A stretch of DNA of 64,000 nucleotides from Flavobacterium sp. Root420 (GTDB lineage: Bacteria; Bacteroidota; Bacteroidia; Flavobacteriales; Flavobacteriaceae), in NCBI RefSeq assembly GCF_001427905.1, contig NZ_LMEF01000033.1, positions 124,001-188,000 of the forward strand, read 5' to 3'. Positions 24,870-32,844 of the stretch are shown one piece after another. The position numbers and the translations under genes are program-made. Position 1 is the first letter of the stretch. Each line of letters begins with the position of its first letter. The notes beneath the pieces were generated by a model. The model worked only from the letters and a program-made list of their open reading frames with translations, was not told where the DNA came from and searched no databases.

Positions 24870-26732
24870 GTGAATTACTTATCTGTAGAAAATATATCGA
24901 AGTCTTTTGGCGAAAGAACGCTTTTTGACAACATCTCATTCGGAATCAATAAAGACCAAAAAATTGCTTTTATCGCTAAAAACGGCTCTGGAAAAACCAC
25001 CATAATGAGTATTATCAATGGTTTGGATGAGCCTGACACAGGACAAGTGGTTTTGAGAAAGGGAATTCGTATGGCATTTCTTTCTCAGGATAATAATCTA
25101 CAGGAAGAGTTAACGATTGAAGAAAGCATTTTTGCTTCTGATAATGAAACTTTAAAAGTAATCGAAGCCTACGAAAAAGCGCTTGAAAATCCGGATGACG
25201 AAGAAGCTTATCAAAAAGCTTTTGACGGAATGGATCAGCACAATGCGTGGGATTTTGAAACACAATACAAACAGATTTTATTCAAATTAAAACTGGAAGA
25301 TTTTAAACTAAAAGTAAAAAATCTTTCGGGTGGACAAAAAAAACGTCTTTCATTAGCAATAATCTTAATCAATCGTCCAGATTTATTGATTTTGGATGAG
25401 CCAACGAATCACTTAGATCTTGAAATGATTGAATGGTTAGAAAGCTATTTTGCTAAAGAAAATATTACATTGTTTATGGTAACGCACGACCGTTTCTTTC
25501 TAGAGCGTGTTTGTAATGAAATTATCGAATTAGACAACGGAAAATTATACCAATACAAAGGAAATTACTCTTATTATTTAGAGAAAAAAGAGGAGCGAGT
25601 TGCCTCTGAAAACGCCAGCGTTGACAAAGCAAAAAACTTATTCGTAAAAGAATTAGAATGGATGCGCCGTCAGCCAAAAGCGAGAACCACAAAATCGAAA
25701 TCGCGTCAGGATGACTTTTACGTAATTAAAGAAAAAGCACAAAGTCGTCGTCTTGAAAACAAGGTAGAACTTGAAATTAATATGGAACGTATGGGAAGCA
25801 AGATTATCGAGCTTCACAAAATTTCAAAAAAATTCAAGGATCATGTTATTCTGGACAATTTTAGTTTTGATTTTCAGCGTGGAGAACGTATCGGAATTAT
25901 TGGTAAAAACGGAACCGGAAAATCTACTTTTTTAAATCTTCTTACCGGAACAATTCCGCTTGATAGCGGGCGTGTTGTAAAAGGTGATACTATTAAAATT
26001 GGTTATTATACACAAAGCGGAATCAACCCGAAACCAAATCAGCGTGTAATTGATATTATTAAAGAATACGGAGAATTTATTCCGCTAGCAAAAGGCAGAA
26101 TGATTTCGGCTTCACAATTGTTGGAACGTTTTCTTTTTGATGCTAAAAAACAATATGATTTTGTCGAAAAATTAAGTGGTGGAGAATTGAAACGTTTGTA
26201 TTTATGTACCGTTTTGATTCAGAATCCGAACTTTTTAATTCTTGATGAGCCAACAAATGATTTGGATATTGTCACGCTAAATGTTCTAGAGAGTTTTCTT
26301 TTAGATTATCCCGGATGTCTTTTAGTAGTTTCTCACGACCGTTATTTCATGGATAAAATTGTCGATCATTTATTTATCTTTAGAGGAAAAGGTGAAATCG
26401 AAAGCTTCCCGGGAAATTATTCTGATTTCAGAGCTTATGAAGATAGTGCTGATGTTGCTCAAAAAGAAGAAAACAAAGCCGAAAAAAAAGATTGGAAACA
26501 AAATAATCCGACTGGAAATCTAACTTTCAACGAGCAAAAAGAATATCAAAAACTGGAAAGAGAAATTAAAGATCTGGAAATTGACAAAACTAAAATTGAA
26601 CAATTATTTTCTGACGGAAAAGTAGCTGATGCTGATATCGAGAAAAAAGCAAACGAACTACAAAATATCATTACTAAAATAGATCAGAAAGAGGAGCGTT
26701 GGTTTGAATTATCAGCTAAAATAGAAGGATAA
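24870..26732 (+). CDS. ABC-F family ATPase (Uup-like)
   Basis: 620 residues from a GTG start (MNYLSVENISKSFGERTLFD). Two ABC domains without membrane helices: first P-loop AKNGSGKTT (36-44), LSGGQKKRLSLA, LDEPTNHLDL; second GKNGTGKST, LSGGELKRLYL, LDEPTNDLDI. The interdomain linker is Arg-rich (RRQPKARTTKSKSRQ), and a C-terminal coiled coil (about 555-620) can bind nucleic acid. ABC-F proteins act on the ribosome E site or in DNA metabolism; the C-terminal coil points to the Uup branch. Confidence 0.92.
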   Translation: MNYLSVENISKSFGERTLFDNISFGINKDQKIAFIAKNGSGKTTIMSIINGLDEPDTGQVVLRKGIRMAFLSQDNNLQEELTIEESIFASDNETLKVIEAYEKALENPDDEEAYQKAFDGMDQHNAWDFETQYKQILFKLKLEDFKLKVKNLSGGQKKRLSLAIILINRPDLLILDEPTNHLDLEMIEWLESYFAKENITLFMVTHDRFFLERVCNEIIELDNGKLYQYKGNYSYYLEKKEERVASENASVDKAKNLFVKELEWMRRQPKARTTKSKSRQDDFYVIKEKAQSRRLENKVELEINMERMGSKIIELHKISKKFKDHVILDNFSFDFQRGERIGIIGKNGTGKSTFLNLLTGTIPLDSGRVVKGDTIKIGYYTQSGINPKPNQRVIDIIKEYGEFIPLAKGRMISASQLLERFLFDAKKQYDFVEKLSGGELKRLYLCTVLIQNPNFLILDEPTNDLDIVTLNVLESFLLDYPGCLLVVSHDRYFMDKIVDHLFIFRGKGEIESFPGNYSDFRAYEDSADVAQKEENKAEKKDWKQNNPTGNLTFNEQKEYQKLEREIKDLEIDKTKIEQLFSDGKVADADIEKKANELQNIITKIDQKEERWFELSAKIEG

Positions 26733-26734
26733 AG

Positions 26735-26822
26735 TCATTACACAGAGATTCACAAAGAAAAAGCAGAGTTACACTAAGTTTATTTTTGAATCTTTGTTTT
26801 TTCTTTGTGAATCTCGGTGAAA
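26735..26822. repeat. Intergenic imperfect inverted repeat (CACAGAGATTCACAAAG word)
   Basis: CAGAGATTCACAAAGAAAAA on the left meets TTTTTCTTTGTGAATCTCGG on the right, an imperfect long stem. The same words reappear at 59490-59577, so this is a dispersed element. Confidence 0.7.
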
Positions 26823-26878
26823 CAAAAAAATCAATTTTATTATATTAGCCCCATTAAAAAATACATTTTTAAAATATC

Positions 26879-27340
26879 ATGAAATACATCTTAACATCAT
26901 TACTTGTATTAACCCTTTTCATCTCTTGTAATTCTAACGACGATCCTAAAAAAACTGATTATACTGTAGAAAACGAGAAAGAAATAGTTGATTATATTGC
27001 TAAAAACAAATTAACTGCACAAAGAACCGATTCTGGTTTGTATTATGTGATAAATGAATCTGGAGACGGAGCTCAACCGACTTCAAGCTCTAATGTTACT
27101 GTAGCATATAAAGGGTATTATTCTAATGGAAATGTTTTTGACCAGAGCAAAGCTGCAGGGATTTCCTTTGGGTTAAACCAGGTAATCAAAGGCTGGACAG
27201 AAGGTATTCCTCATTTTAAAATTGGAGGAAGCGGAATATTGTTAGTTCCTTCACATTTAGGTTATGGACCTTTCGATTATAGTGGTATTCCTGGAGGTTC
27301 AGTACTTATCTTTGATGTAAAATTAATTTCGGTAAACTAA
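26879..27340 (+). CDS. FKBP-type peptidyl-prolyl isomerase lipoprotein
   Basis: 153 residues. Lipoprotein signal LTLFISC (Cys17), a short linker, then one FKBP domain (about 62-151) with VAYKGYYSNGNVFDQS, FGLNQVIKGWTEGIP, LLVPSHLGYG and SVLIFDVKLISV. These match the usual FKBP fold and active-site wall. It catalyses Xaa-Pro isomerisation of envelope proteins from the periplasmic side of the outer or inner membrane. Followed by a bidirectional terminator. Confidence 0.92.
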   Translation: MKYILTSLLVLTLFISCNSNDDPKKTDYTVENEKEIVDYIAKNKLTAQRTDSGLYYVINESGDGAQPTSSSNVTVAYKGYYSNGNVFDQSKAAGISFGLNQVIKGWTEGIPHFKIGGSGILLVPSHLGYGPFDYSGIPGGSVLIFDVKLISVN

Positions 27341-27431
27341 TCTCAACATTCTTACTTCGGTCATATTGCATAGACATTCTTATCGAAGAGAATGAAATCA
27401 AATAAAGGATTAAACATTTTATTATCAAAAG

Positions 27432-27469
27432 AAAAACCACAACAAAATTCATTTCTGTTGTGGCTTTTT
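27432..27469. terminator. Bidirectional intrinsic terminator
   Basis: AACCACAACA pairs with TGTTGTGG, with A run before and T run after, between the convergent FKBP and SDR genes. Confidence 0.8.
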
Positions 27470-27494
27470 ATTTAAATGAGACTGAGACTAAAAA

Positions 27495-29048
27495 CTACCA
27501 AGGGATCGGATTATAATCTTTCAGGAATTTTCCGCACCAATGTTTTCCGGTATTGATTCCGTCAAATAAAGGATCCATAACTCTCGCCGCACCATCAACA
27601 ATATCCAATGGCGGTTGAAAATCTTCTAATTCCTGTTTTTTCTTTGCCAATTCAGCAGGATCTTCGTCTGTTACCCAACCTGTGTCGACTGCATTCATAA
27701 ATATACCATGTTTCGCCAACGTTCCTGAAGAAGTATGGGTTAACATATTTAATGCCGCTTTTGCCATATTGGTATGCGGATGACGATCTTCTTTAAAAAA
27801 ACGATGAAATTTTCCTTCCATCGCCGAAACATTGATGATGTGTTTTTGTCCTGTATTATCTTTCTTCATTACTTCCGAAAGTCGGTTACACAATACAAAA
27901 GGCGCAACCGAATTCACCAATTGCACTTCAATCATTTCAGTCGTTTCTATTTGACCGAGGCGCAAACGCCAACTGTTTGTTTTTCGTAAATCGACCTGCT
28001 GTAAATCGGCATCGAGTTCTCCCTCCGGAAAAACTTCATTGGCAACCAACGCATTATCGAAAGAATACGGAATTTGAGATAATTGAGCCGAAGCTCGCAA
28101 GCCAATTCCAGGTTCGGGTCCGTGCCAGGTAACTGGCATATTTTCGTTTGAAGAAGCTGCACTGGTCAACATCTTCAATTCGTCTAAACAATTAATATGA
28201 TCCAATAATAATTCTTGTGCCTTTTGAGGAAGAGCGTTCAGTGGCAACTCTTCATTCTCCATCAAATGCGAATAGAAACCAGCAGGGCGCCTAACGGTTT
28301 GGGCTGCATTATTAATTAAAATATCAAGACGCTCGTATTTTTGCTCAATAAAATTACAGAAAATCTCCACGCTCGGAATATGTCTTAAGTCTAAACCATG
28401 AATTTTCAACCGATGCCCCCAATCCATGAAATCATCTTCTTTAGCAAAACGCAAAGCTGAATCAACAGGAAAGCGAGTGGTAGCGATTACAGTTGCTCCG
28501 CCACGCAAAAGCATCAAAGTAATATGATAACCAATTTTTAAACGAGAACCTGTAATAATAGCAATTTGTCCTTTTACATCTGCGGTCTGAAAGCGTTTGG
28601 CATAATTAAAATCGCCACAATCCGTACACATTGTGTCATAAAAGTGATGCATTCTGGTAAACTCTGTTTTACAGACGTAACAATTTCTGGGTGTTTCAAG
28701 TTCTAATTGTTCTTTTTGTACAAGATCAGTATAGGCTAGTAATTTCGGTGCGACAAATATGTTCGCTTCTCGTGCATACCTGATTCCGGTTTCCTTACGG
28801 GCAGTTTTGTCCTTCTTTTCCTTTTTCCGTTTAGCTGCCTGTAATCCGTCTTTAATTCTTCTGGAAAACTCACCTCTATCTGGTCTGGAAAACATTCCCG
28901 CTTCTTTAATTAAAGCTATTCGTTGCTCTTTTGGGATATCAAAAATTTGATCTGTATTGGTATTCAATTGTGCCAAAATAGCAATGCAACGATTAATTTC
29001 TTCAGAAGATATTATGTTATTATCTTCTATTTCTTCCTTCAACATCAT
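27495..29048 (-). CDS. Atypical short-chain dehydrogenase/reductase with N-terminal zinc ribbon
   Basis: 517 residues from the ATG at 29048; the apparent upstream TTG lies inside the -7 element. An N-terminal helical, Lys/Arg-rich region (1-115) leads to a four-Cys zinc ribbon (C123, C126, C141, C144). An SDR Rossmann domain follows: ITGSRLKIGYH (165-175), NNAAQT and INVSAMEG. The expected YxxxK is replaced by TxxxK (TNMAK), so the usual catalytic Tyr is missing. It could be a regulator or an enzyme using another acid. Convergent with the FKBP gene. Confidence 0.8.
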   Translation of the reverse strand: MMLKEEIEDNNIISSEEINRCIAILAQLNTNTDQIFDIPKEQRIALIKEAGMFSRPDRGEFSRRIKDGLQAAKRKKEKKDKTARKETGIRYAREANIFVAPKLLAYTDLVQKEQLELETPRNCYVCKTEFTRMHHFYDTMCTDCGDFNYAKRFQTADVKGQIAIITGSRLKIGYHITLMLLRGGATVIATTRFPVDSALRFAKEDDFMDWGHRLKIHGLDLRHIPSVEIFCNFIEQKYERLDILINNAAQTVRRPAGFYSHLMENEELPLNALPQKAQELLLDHINCLDELKMLTSAASSNENMPVTWHGPEPGIGLRASAQLSQIPYSFDNALVANEVFPEGELDADLQQVDLRKTNSWRLRLGQIETTEMIEVQLVNSVAPFVLCNRLSEVMKKDNTGQKHIINVSAMEGKFHRFFKEDRHPHTNMAKAALNMLTHTSSGTLAKHGIFMNAVDTGWVTDEDPAELAKKKQELEDFQPPLDIVDGAARVMDPLFDGINTGKHWCGKFLKDYNPIPW

Positions 29049-29084
29049 AAAAAACGTATTACTATTAGCTTTATTTAAAGTCCG

Positions 29085-29092
29085 CAAATATA
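29085..29092 (-). promoter_or_regulatory. -7 promoter element of the zinc-ribbon SDR gene
   Basis: Minus-strand TATATTTG, an exact match, 36 nt before the ATG at 29048. Confidence 0.55.
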
Positions 29093-29142
29093 GTCTTTTT
29101 GAAGTCGGAACAATTCTAAGTCAAATTGACTGCTTCTTCCCT

Positions 29143-29172
29143 TTTGACAATTGTATTATCTTGTTATCTTCG
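29143..29172 (+). promoter_or_regulatory. Promoter of the methyltransferase gene
   Basis: TTTG, 18 nt, then TATCTTCG (one mismatch to TAnnTTTG), 21 nt before the ATG at 29194. It lies in the divergent gap with the SDR gene. Confidence 0.4.
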
Positions 29173-29193
29173 TACCCTGATATAATTATTTAT

Positions 29194-29985
29194 ATGCTAT
29201 TTCAAATAAAAGCTTATTTAAAATTCCTTTGGAACTCCAAGGACGAACACGGAGTACATTCTCCGTTTGTTTTTAGTTTACTGACAAAATGTTTTTACGA
29301 TAAAAAGCCTAAACCGGAATATGCAATTCTAAAAAAATATAGAAAATCATTACTAGAGAATAAAAACTTTATTGAAGTAACTGATTTTGGTGCCGGATCA
29401 AAAGTTTTCAAATCAAACAGAAGGCAAATTTCGAAGATTGCATCAACAGCCGGAATTTCTCCAAAACGAGCCGAATTACTATTTCGGGTAACCCATTATT
29501 TTCAGCCTGCTACTATTCTTGAAATCGGAACTTCTTTGGGCTTGGCTACTTCTGCCCTGGCTTTAGGTAATCTAAACGCAAATGTAATTACATTAGAAGG
29601 TTGTCCACAAACTGCAAATCAATGTCAATTACAATTGCAAAAATTCAATTTCAATAATGTAAATTCAATTGTAACAGAATTTGAAAAATATTTTCAAGAC
29701 ATCAAACTGAGACATCAAACTGAGACTGAAAACTTCAATCTAATATATTTCGACGGTAATCATTCTAAAAAAGCAACTCTGGCCTATTTTGAACTTTTAT
29801 TACCAACTATTGACAATGACTCTGTTTGGATTTTCGATGACATTCATTGGTCACAAGAAATGGAAGAAGCCTGGGGAATTATTAAAAGTCATCCAAAAGT
29901 TACCGTTACCATTGATACTTTTCAATGGGGATTTGTCTTTTTCAGGTATGAACAGAAAAAAGAGCATTTTACAATTCGGGCATAA
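29194..29985 (+). CDS. Class I SAM-dependent methyltransferase
   Basis: 263 residues from the ATG at 29194. The frame is open about 80 codons upstream, but that part overlaps the SDR gene and its promoter and is not used. The SAM motif ILEIGTSLGLATSALAL is typical of O-methyltransferase-like proteins, followed by VITLEGCP and FNLIYFDGNHS. The C-terminal half holds DSVWIFDDIHWS. The acceptor is unknown. A terminator shared with the convergent lipoprotein gene follows. Confidence 0.83.
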   Translation: MLFQIKAYLKFLWNSKDEHGVHSPFVFSLLTKCFYDKKPKPEYAILKKYRKSLLENKNFIEVTDFGAGSKVFKSNRRQISKIASTAGISPKRAELLFRVTHYFQPATILEIGTSLGLATSALALGNLNANVITLEGCPQTANQCQLQLQKFNFNNVNSIVTEFEKYFQDIKLRHQTETENFNLIYFDGNHSKKATLAYFELLLPTIDNDSVWIFDDIHWSQEMEEAWGIIKSHPKVTVTIDTFQWGFVFFRYEQKKEHFTIRA

Positions 29986-30020
29986 AAAAATGACAACCGT
30001 TTCTGGTTGTCATTTTTTTA
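29986..30020. terminator. Bidirectional intrinsic terminator
   Basis: ATGACAACC pairs with GGTTGTCAT, with A and T runs on the two sides, 5-TTTC loop. Confidence 0.88.
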
Positions 30021-30037
30021 TAGTAATTCAATTAATT

Positions 30038-30697
30038 TTATTTTTTAGCTTCTTTGTTTTCATCAGATTTAGCTCCCATTCTGTTAACAGTATACATCGG
30101 AGCAAATTTCATTTTTAAACCAGCAATTTTTCTGTTATCTTCAGATGTTAAACCCTCTTTTTCAACAGTATTTTTTCGGCTGTCTAATGCTTCATACAAC
30201 AATTTGATTTCATCCCAGTCTTCACGAGAGTAACTATCTTTATTATCCTCAACTGTATGAACAAATTGTTGGTACACACTGTGAATATTTTGGGCATTTA
30301 CCCAGGAAAAACTCATATCGTCTCCAATTTTTCCTTCACCAAATAAAGCATTACGCAATTGTTGTTTCGGACTTGGAGCAGGTGGGGCAAGAACGGTGGT
30401 CATTTCTTTTTTAAATTCTTCGTATTTAACTTTACTTGCATTTATTTTTTCACTCTCAGCAGTATTGTCTTTAATATCTGCCAAAGCTAACTGAGCATTT
30501 TCAGCTCTTCTATCGTACTCAGCTTCAACAGTTGCCCAATCCGCTTTCAAATCATCAGCTTTGACATTTTTTACTGAGTCGACGTAGGTTACATAAGCGT
30601 CAATTGTTTTTTGAGCCTTTTCTTGTTTTTCGTCTTTACACGATGTAAGACTCAATGCAATTAATGCAATTCCCGATAATAATTGTATGTTTTTCAT
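30038..30697 (-). CDS. Lipoprotein of unknown function (DUF6565-like)
   Basis: 219 residues. Signal GIALIALSLTSC with Cys20. The mature protein is highly charged and helical, with two coiled-coil-like halves (residues 25-110 and 130-215). I believe the flavobacterial family is DUF6565. No catalytic motif. Its own -7 element is at 30724-30731. The 303-nt spacer to the next gene (30698-31000) is AT-rich and holds only promoter-like matches. Confidence 0.75.
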   Translation of the reverse strand: MKNIQLLSGIALIALSLTSCKDEKQEKAQKTIDAYVTYVDSVKNVKADDLKADWATVEAEYDRRAENAQLALADIKDNTAESEKINASKVKYEEFKKEMTTVLAPPAPSPKQQLRNALFGEGKIGDDMSFSWVNAQNIHSVYQQFVHTVEDNKDSYSREDWDEIKLLYEALDSRKNTVEKEGLTSEDNRKIAGLKMKFAPMYTVNRMGAKSDENKEAKK

Positions 30698-30723
30698 AAT
30701 TCTGATTATTTAATATTACATTA

Positions 30724-30731
30724 CAAATATA
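30724..30731 (-). promoter_or_regulatory. -7 promoter element of the lipoprotein gene
   Basis: Minus-strand TATATTTG, an exact match, 26 nt before the ATG at 30697. Confidence 0.5.
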
Positions 30732-31000
30732 GTTAAATTTTTAAATATTAATAAGTTTTAATCAATTATTTAATATTTTTGTTGAAAATAATTTATTTAA
30801 AATTGTAAAATATGAGAATTATGTAAAAATTAACTAGAATCATATAACAAGTATTTCATTCATTAAAATATTTTTTAGTTAATTCAATTAACAAAGACAG
30901 ATCCTTCTGGAAATCTTCTTTTGTAACAAAAATCAATTTCACGCTACTTATCGTTTATTGAAAAGTGTTTTGTACTTTTAAAACCAAATTGTAATACGAA

Positions 31001-31687
31001 ATGGCAAATCCATTAATTAAAATAACTAACATTAAACGAGATTTTGTACTTGGTAATGAAATCGTTTATGTCTTAAAAGGAATAGATTTAAAAATCAATA
31101 AAGGAGAATATGTTGCTTTAATGGGGCCATCAGGATCCGGAAAATCCACTTTAATGAATTTATTGGGTTGTTTGGATACACCAACTTCCGGACACTACAT
31201 TTTAAATGGAAAAGATGTCAGCCAAATGAAAGATGATGAGCTGGCAGGAATTCGAAATAAGGAAATTGGTTTTGTATTTCAGACTTTTAATCTTTTGCCA
31301 AGAACAACTGCTTTAGATAACGTTGCTTTGCCGATGATTTACGCGGGCTATTCAAAATCTGAACGAAATGCACGTGCTAAAGAAGTTTTAACACAGGTAA
31401 ATCTTGCCGACCGAATGGATCACCAGCCTAACCAACTTTCAGGAGGACAACGTCAGCGTGTTGCTATTGCCCGTGCTTTGGTCAATAAACCTTCTATTAT
31501 ATTGGCCGATGAACCAACCGGAAACTTAGACAGTAAAACTTCTGTAGAAATTATGAAGCTTTTTGGAGATATCCACGCATTAGGAAATACGGTGATTTTG
31601 GTAACTCATGAGGAAGATATTGCAGCTTATGCACATCGTGTTATCCGTTTAAGAGATGGATTGATTGAAAGCGACACTACTAAATAA
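31001..31687 (+). CDS. ABC transporter ATP-binding protein (LolD/MacB-like)
   Basis: 228 residues. Walker A MGPSGSGKST, Q-loop FVFQTFNLLP, signature LSGGQRQRVAIARAL, Walker B ILADEPTGNLD, and H-loop VTHEED. The lipoprotein-export/MacB type is indicated by the short loop sequence and the I-D-G-L-I-E-S-D end. The membrane subunit is not adjacent, so the transported substrate is not known; lipoprotein release or macrolide/peptide export are the main options. A -7-like TACTTTTA is at 30973-30980. Confidence 0.88.
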   Translation: MANPLIKITNIKRDFVLGNEIVYVLKGIDLKINKGEYVALMGPSGSGKSTLMNLLGCLDTPTSGHYILNGKDVSQMKDDELAGIRNKEIGFVFQTFNLLPRTTALDNVALPMIYAGYSKSERNARAKEVLTQVNLADRMDHQPNQLSGGQRQRVAIARALVNKPSIILADEPTGNLDSKTSVEIMKLFGDIHALGNTVILVTHEEDIAAYAHRVIRLRDGLIESDTTK

Positions 31688-31788
31688 TTTTAGATTTCTG
31701 AATTTAGATTTTAGATTATTTTCTAAATCTTAAATTTTAGATTACAAAATTTCAACCTAAAATCAGAAATCTAAAATCTAAAATCACA
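31686..31788. repeat. Intergenic word-repeat element (TTTAGATT), copy B
   Basis: TTTTAGATTTCTGAATTTAG on the left and TCAGAAATCTAAAATC on the right form imperfect arms. The vocabulary is the same as at 7208-7340 and 32360-32432. It begins within the stop of the ATPase gene. Confidence 0.7.
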
Positions 31789-31791
31789 AAA

Positions 31792-32361
31792 ATGAAAGTA
31801 TATACAAAAACCGGAGATAAAGGAACAACGGCTCTTTTTGGAGGTACGCGCGTTCCTAAAGATCATATTCGCATTGACAGTTATGGAACCGTCGACGAAT
31901 TGAACTCTTATATAGGACTCATTCGTGATCAGGAAATCGATTCACATTACAAGACTATTTTAATTGAAATTCAGGATCGTCTTTTTACAGTTGGAGCCAT
32001 TTTGGCGACTCCTGCAGAAAAAGAAGTTTTAAAAAACGGTGAACTTCGATTAAAAAATCTTGGGATCATCGATACTGATATTGAATTACTAGAGAATGAA
32101 ATTGATAAAATGGAAGAAAGCCTTCTACCAATGACGCATTTTGTTTTACCTGGAGGACATCAAACCGTGTCATATTGTCATATTGCACGCTGTGTATGCC
32201 GCCGCGCTGAGCGATTGGCAGTACATTTAAGTCATAATGAACATGTTCCTGAAATCGCAATTCGATACTTAAACCGACTTTCTGACTACCTTTTTGTCTT
32301 GGCACGGAAGTTGTCGTCAGACTTAAAAGCGGAGGAAGTGAAATGGATTCCGAGAAAATAA
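31792..32361 (+). CDS. Cob(I)yrinic acid a,c-diamide adenosyltransferase (PduO type)
   Basis: 189 residues. MKVYTKTGDKGTTALFGG is the ATP-binding N-terminus of PduO-type ATR. ICRRAERLAV-type helix CVCRRAERLAV and RYLNRLSDYLFVLAR are the signature helices. It adenosylates cob(I)alamin to make coenzyme B12. Adenosylcobalamin is used by methylmalonyl-CoA mutase; MeaB is in the same window at 51769. Confidence 0.92.
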   Translation: MKVYTKTGDKGTTALFGGTRVPKDHIRIDSYGTVDELNSYIGLIRDQEIDSHYKTILIEIQDRLFTVGAILATPAEKEVLKNGELRLKNLGIIDTDIELLENEIDKMEESLLPMTHFVLPGGHQTVSYCHIARCVCRRAERLAVHLSHNEHVPEIAIRYLNRLSDYLFVLARKLSSDLKAEEVKWIPRK

Positions 32362-32432
32362 ATTTTAGATTTTAGGCTTCAGATTTTAGATTATTATGAT
32401 TCAAAAATCTAAAATCAACAATCTAAAATCCG
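32360..32432. repeat. Intergenic word-repeat element (TTTAGATT), copy C
   Basis: TTTTAGATTTTAGGCTTCAG on the left and ATCTAAAATCAACAATC on the right, imperfect arms. Third member of the family; it begins inside the stop of the adenosyltransferase gene. Confidence 0.7.
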
Positions 32433-32481
32433 TAATAAATAGAGACGTTCTTAAATTTTATTAAAATAAATCAAAATTTAC

Positions 32482-32511
32482 TTGTCTTTTTCAGTAAAAA
32501 ATTTATTTTTG
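32482..32511 (+). promoter_or_regulatory. Promoter of the DUF2795 gene
   Basis: TTG at 32482-32484, 19 nt, then TATTTTTG (32504-32511), an exact -7 element. The leader to the ATG is about 15 nt. Confidence 0.65.
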
Positions 32512-32533
32512 CACAAACTAAACGAGATAACAG

Positions 32534-32755
32534 ATGTATTGGACATTAGAATTAGCATCTTATTTAAGTGATGCGCCATGGCCTGCTAACAAAGACGAAC
32601 TTATTGACTACGCTATTAGAGCTGGTGCTCCATTAGAAGTGGTAGAAAACCTTCAGTCAATTGAAGACGAAGGCGAGATATATGAATCAATGGAAGAAAT
32701 TTGGCCTGATTATCCAACAGACGAAGATTATCTTTGGAATGAGGATGAATATTAA
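32534..32755 (+). CDS. DUF2795 small acidic protein
   Basis: 73 residues. The opening MYWTLELASYLSDAPWPANK and the NLQSIEDEGE segment match DUF2795. It is very acidic at the C-terminus (WPDYPTDEDYLWNEDEY). The family is found across bacteria and thought to be nucleic-acid or partner binding, but a function is not established. A terminator separates it from secA. Confidence 0.8.
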   Translation: MYWTLELASYLSDAPWPANKDELIDYAIRAGAPLEVVENLQSIEDEGEIYESMEEIWPDYPTDEDYLWNEDEY

Positions 32756-32770
32756 AAAATAAACCAAAGG

Positions 32771-32800
32771 AAAAAGTCTCATCACAGAGGCTTTTTTTTT
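32771..32800 (+). terminator. Terminator after DUF2795
   Basis: AAAAGTCTC and GAGGCTTTT form a stem with GU pairs, followed by a run of nine T. Confidence 0.75.
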
Positions 32801-32844
32801 GGTTCTAAATACAACATTTACATATAATAGAAATAAAATAAATC

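Noticed and set aside
26735..26822. Possible riboswitch or structured RNA
   Set aside because: The stem is imperfect and made of repeat words shared with 59490-59577; no ligand-binding core seen.
28957..29193. Long N-terminal extension of the methyltransferase frame
   Set aside because: It overlaps the SDR gene antisense and the promoter; no conserved sequence and a good ATG with promoter exists at 29194.
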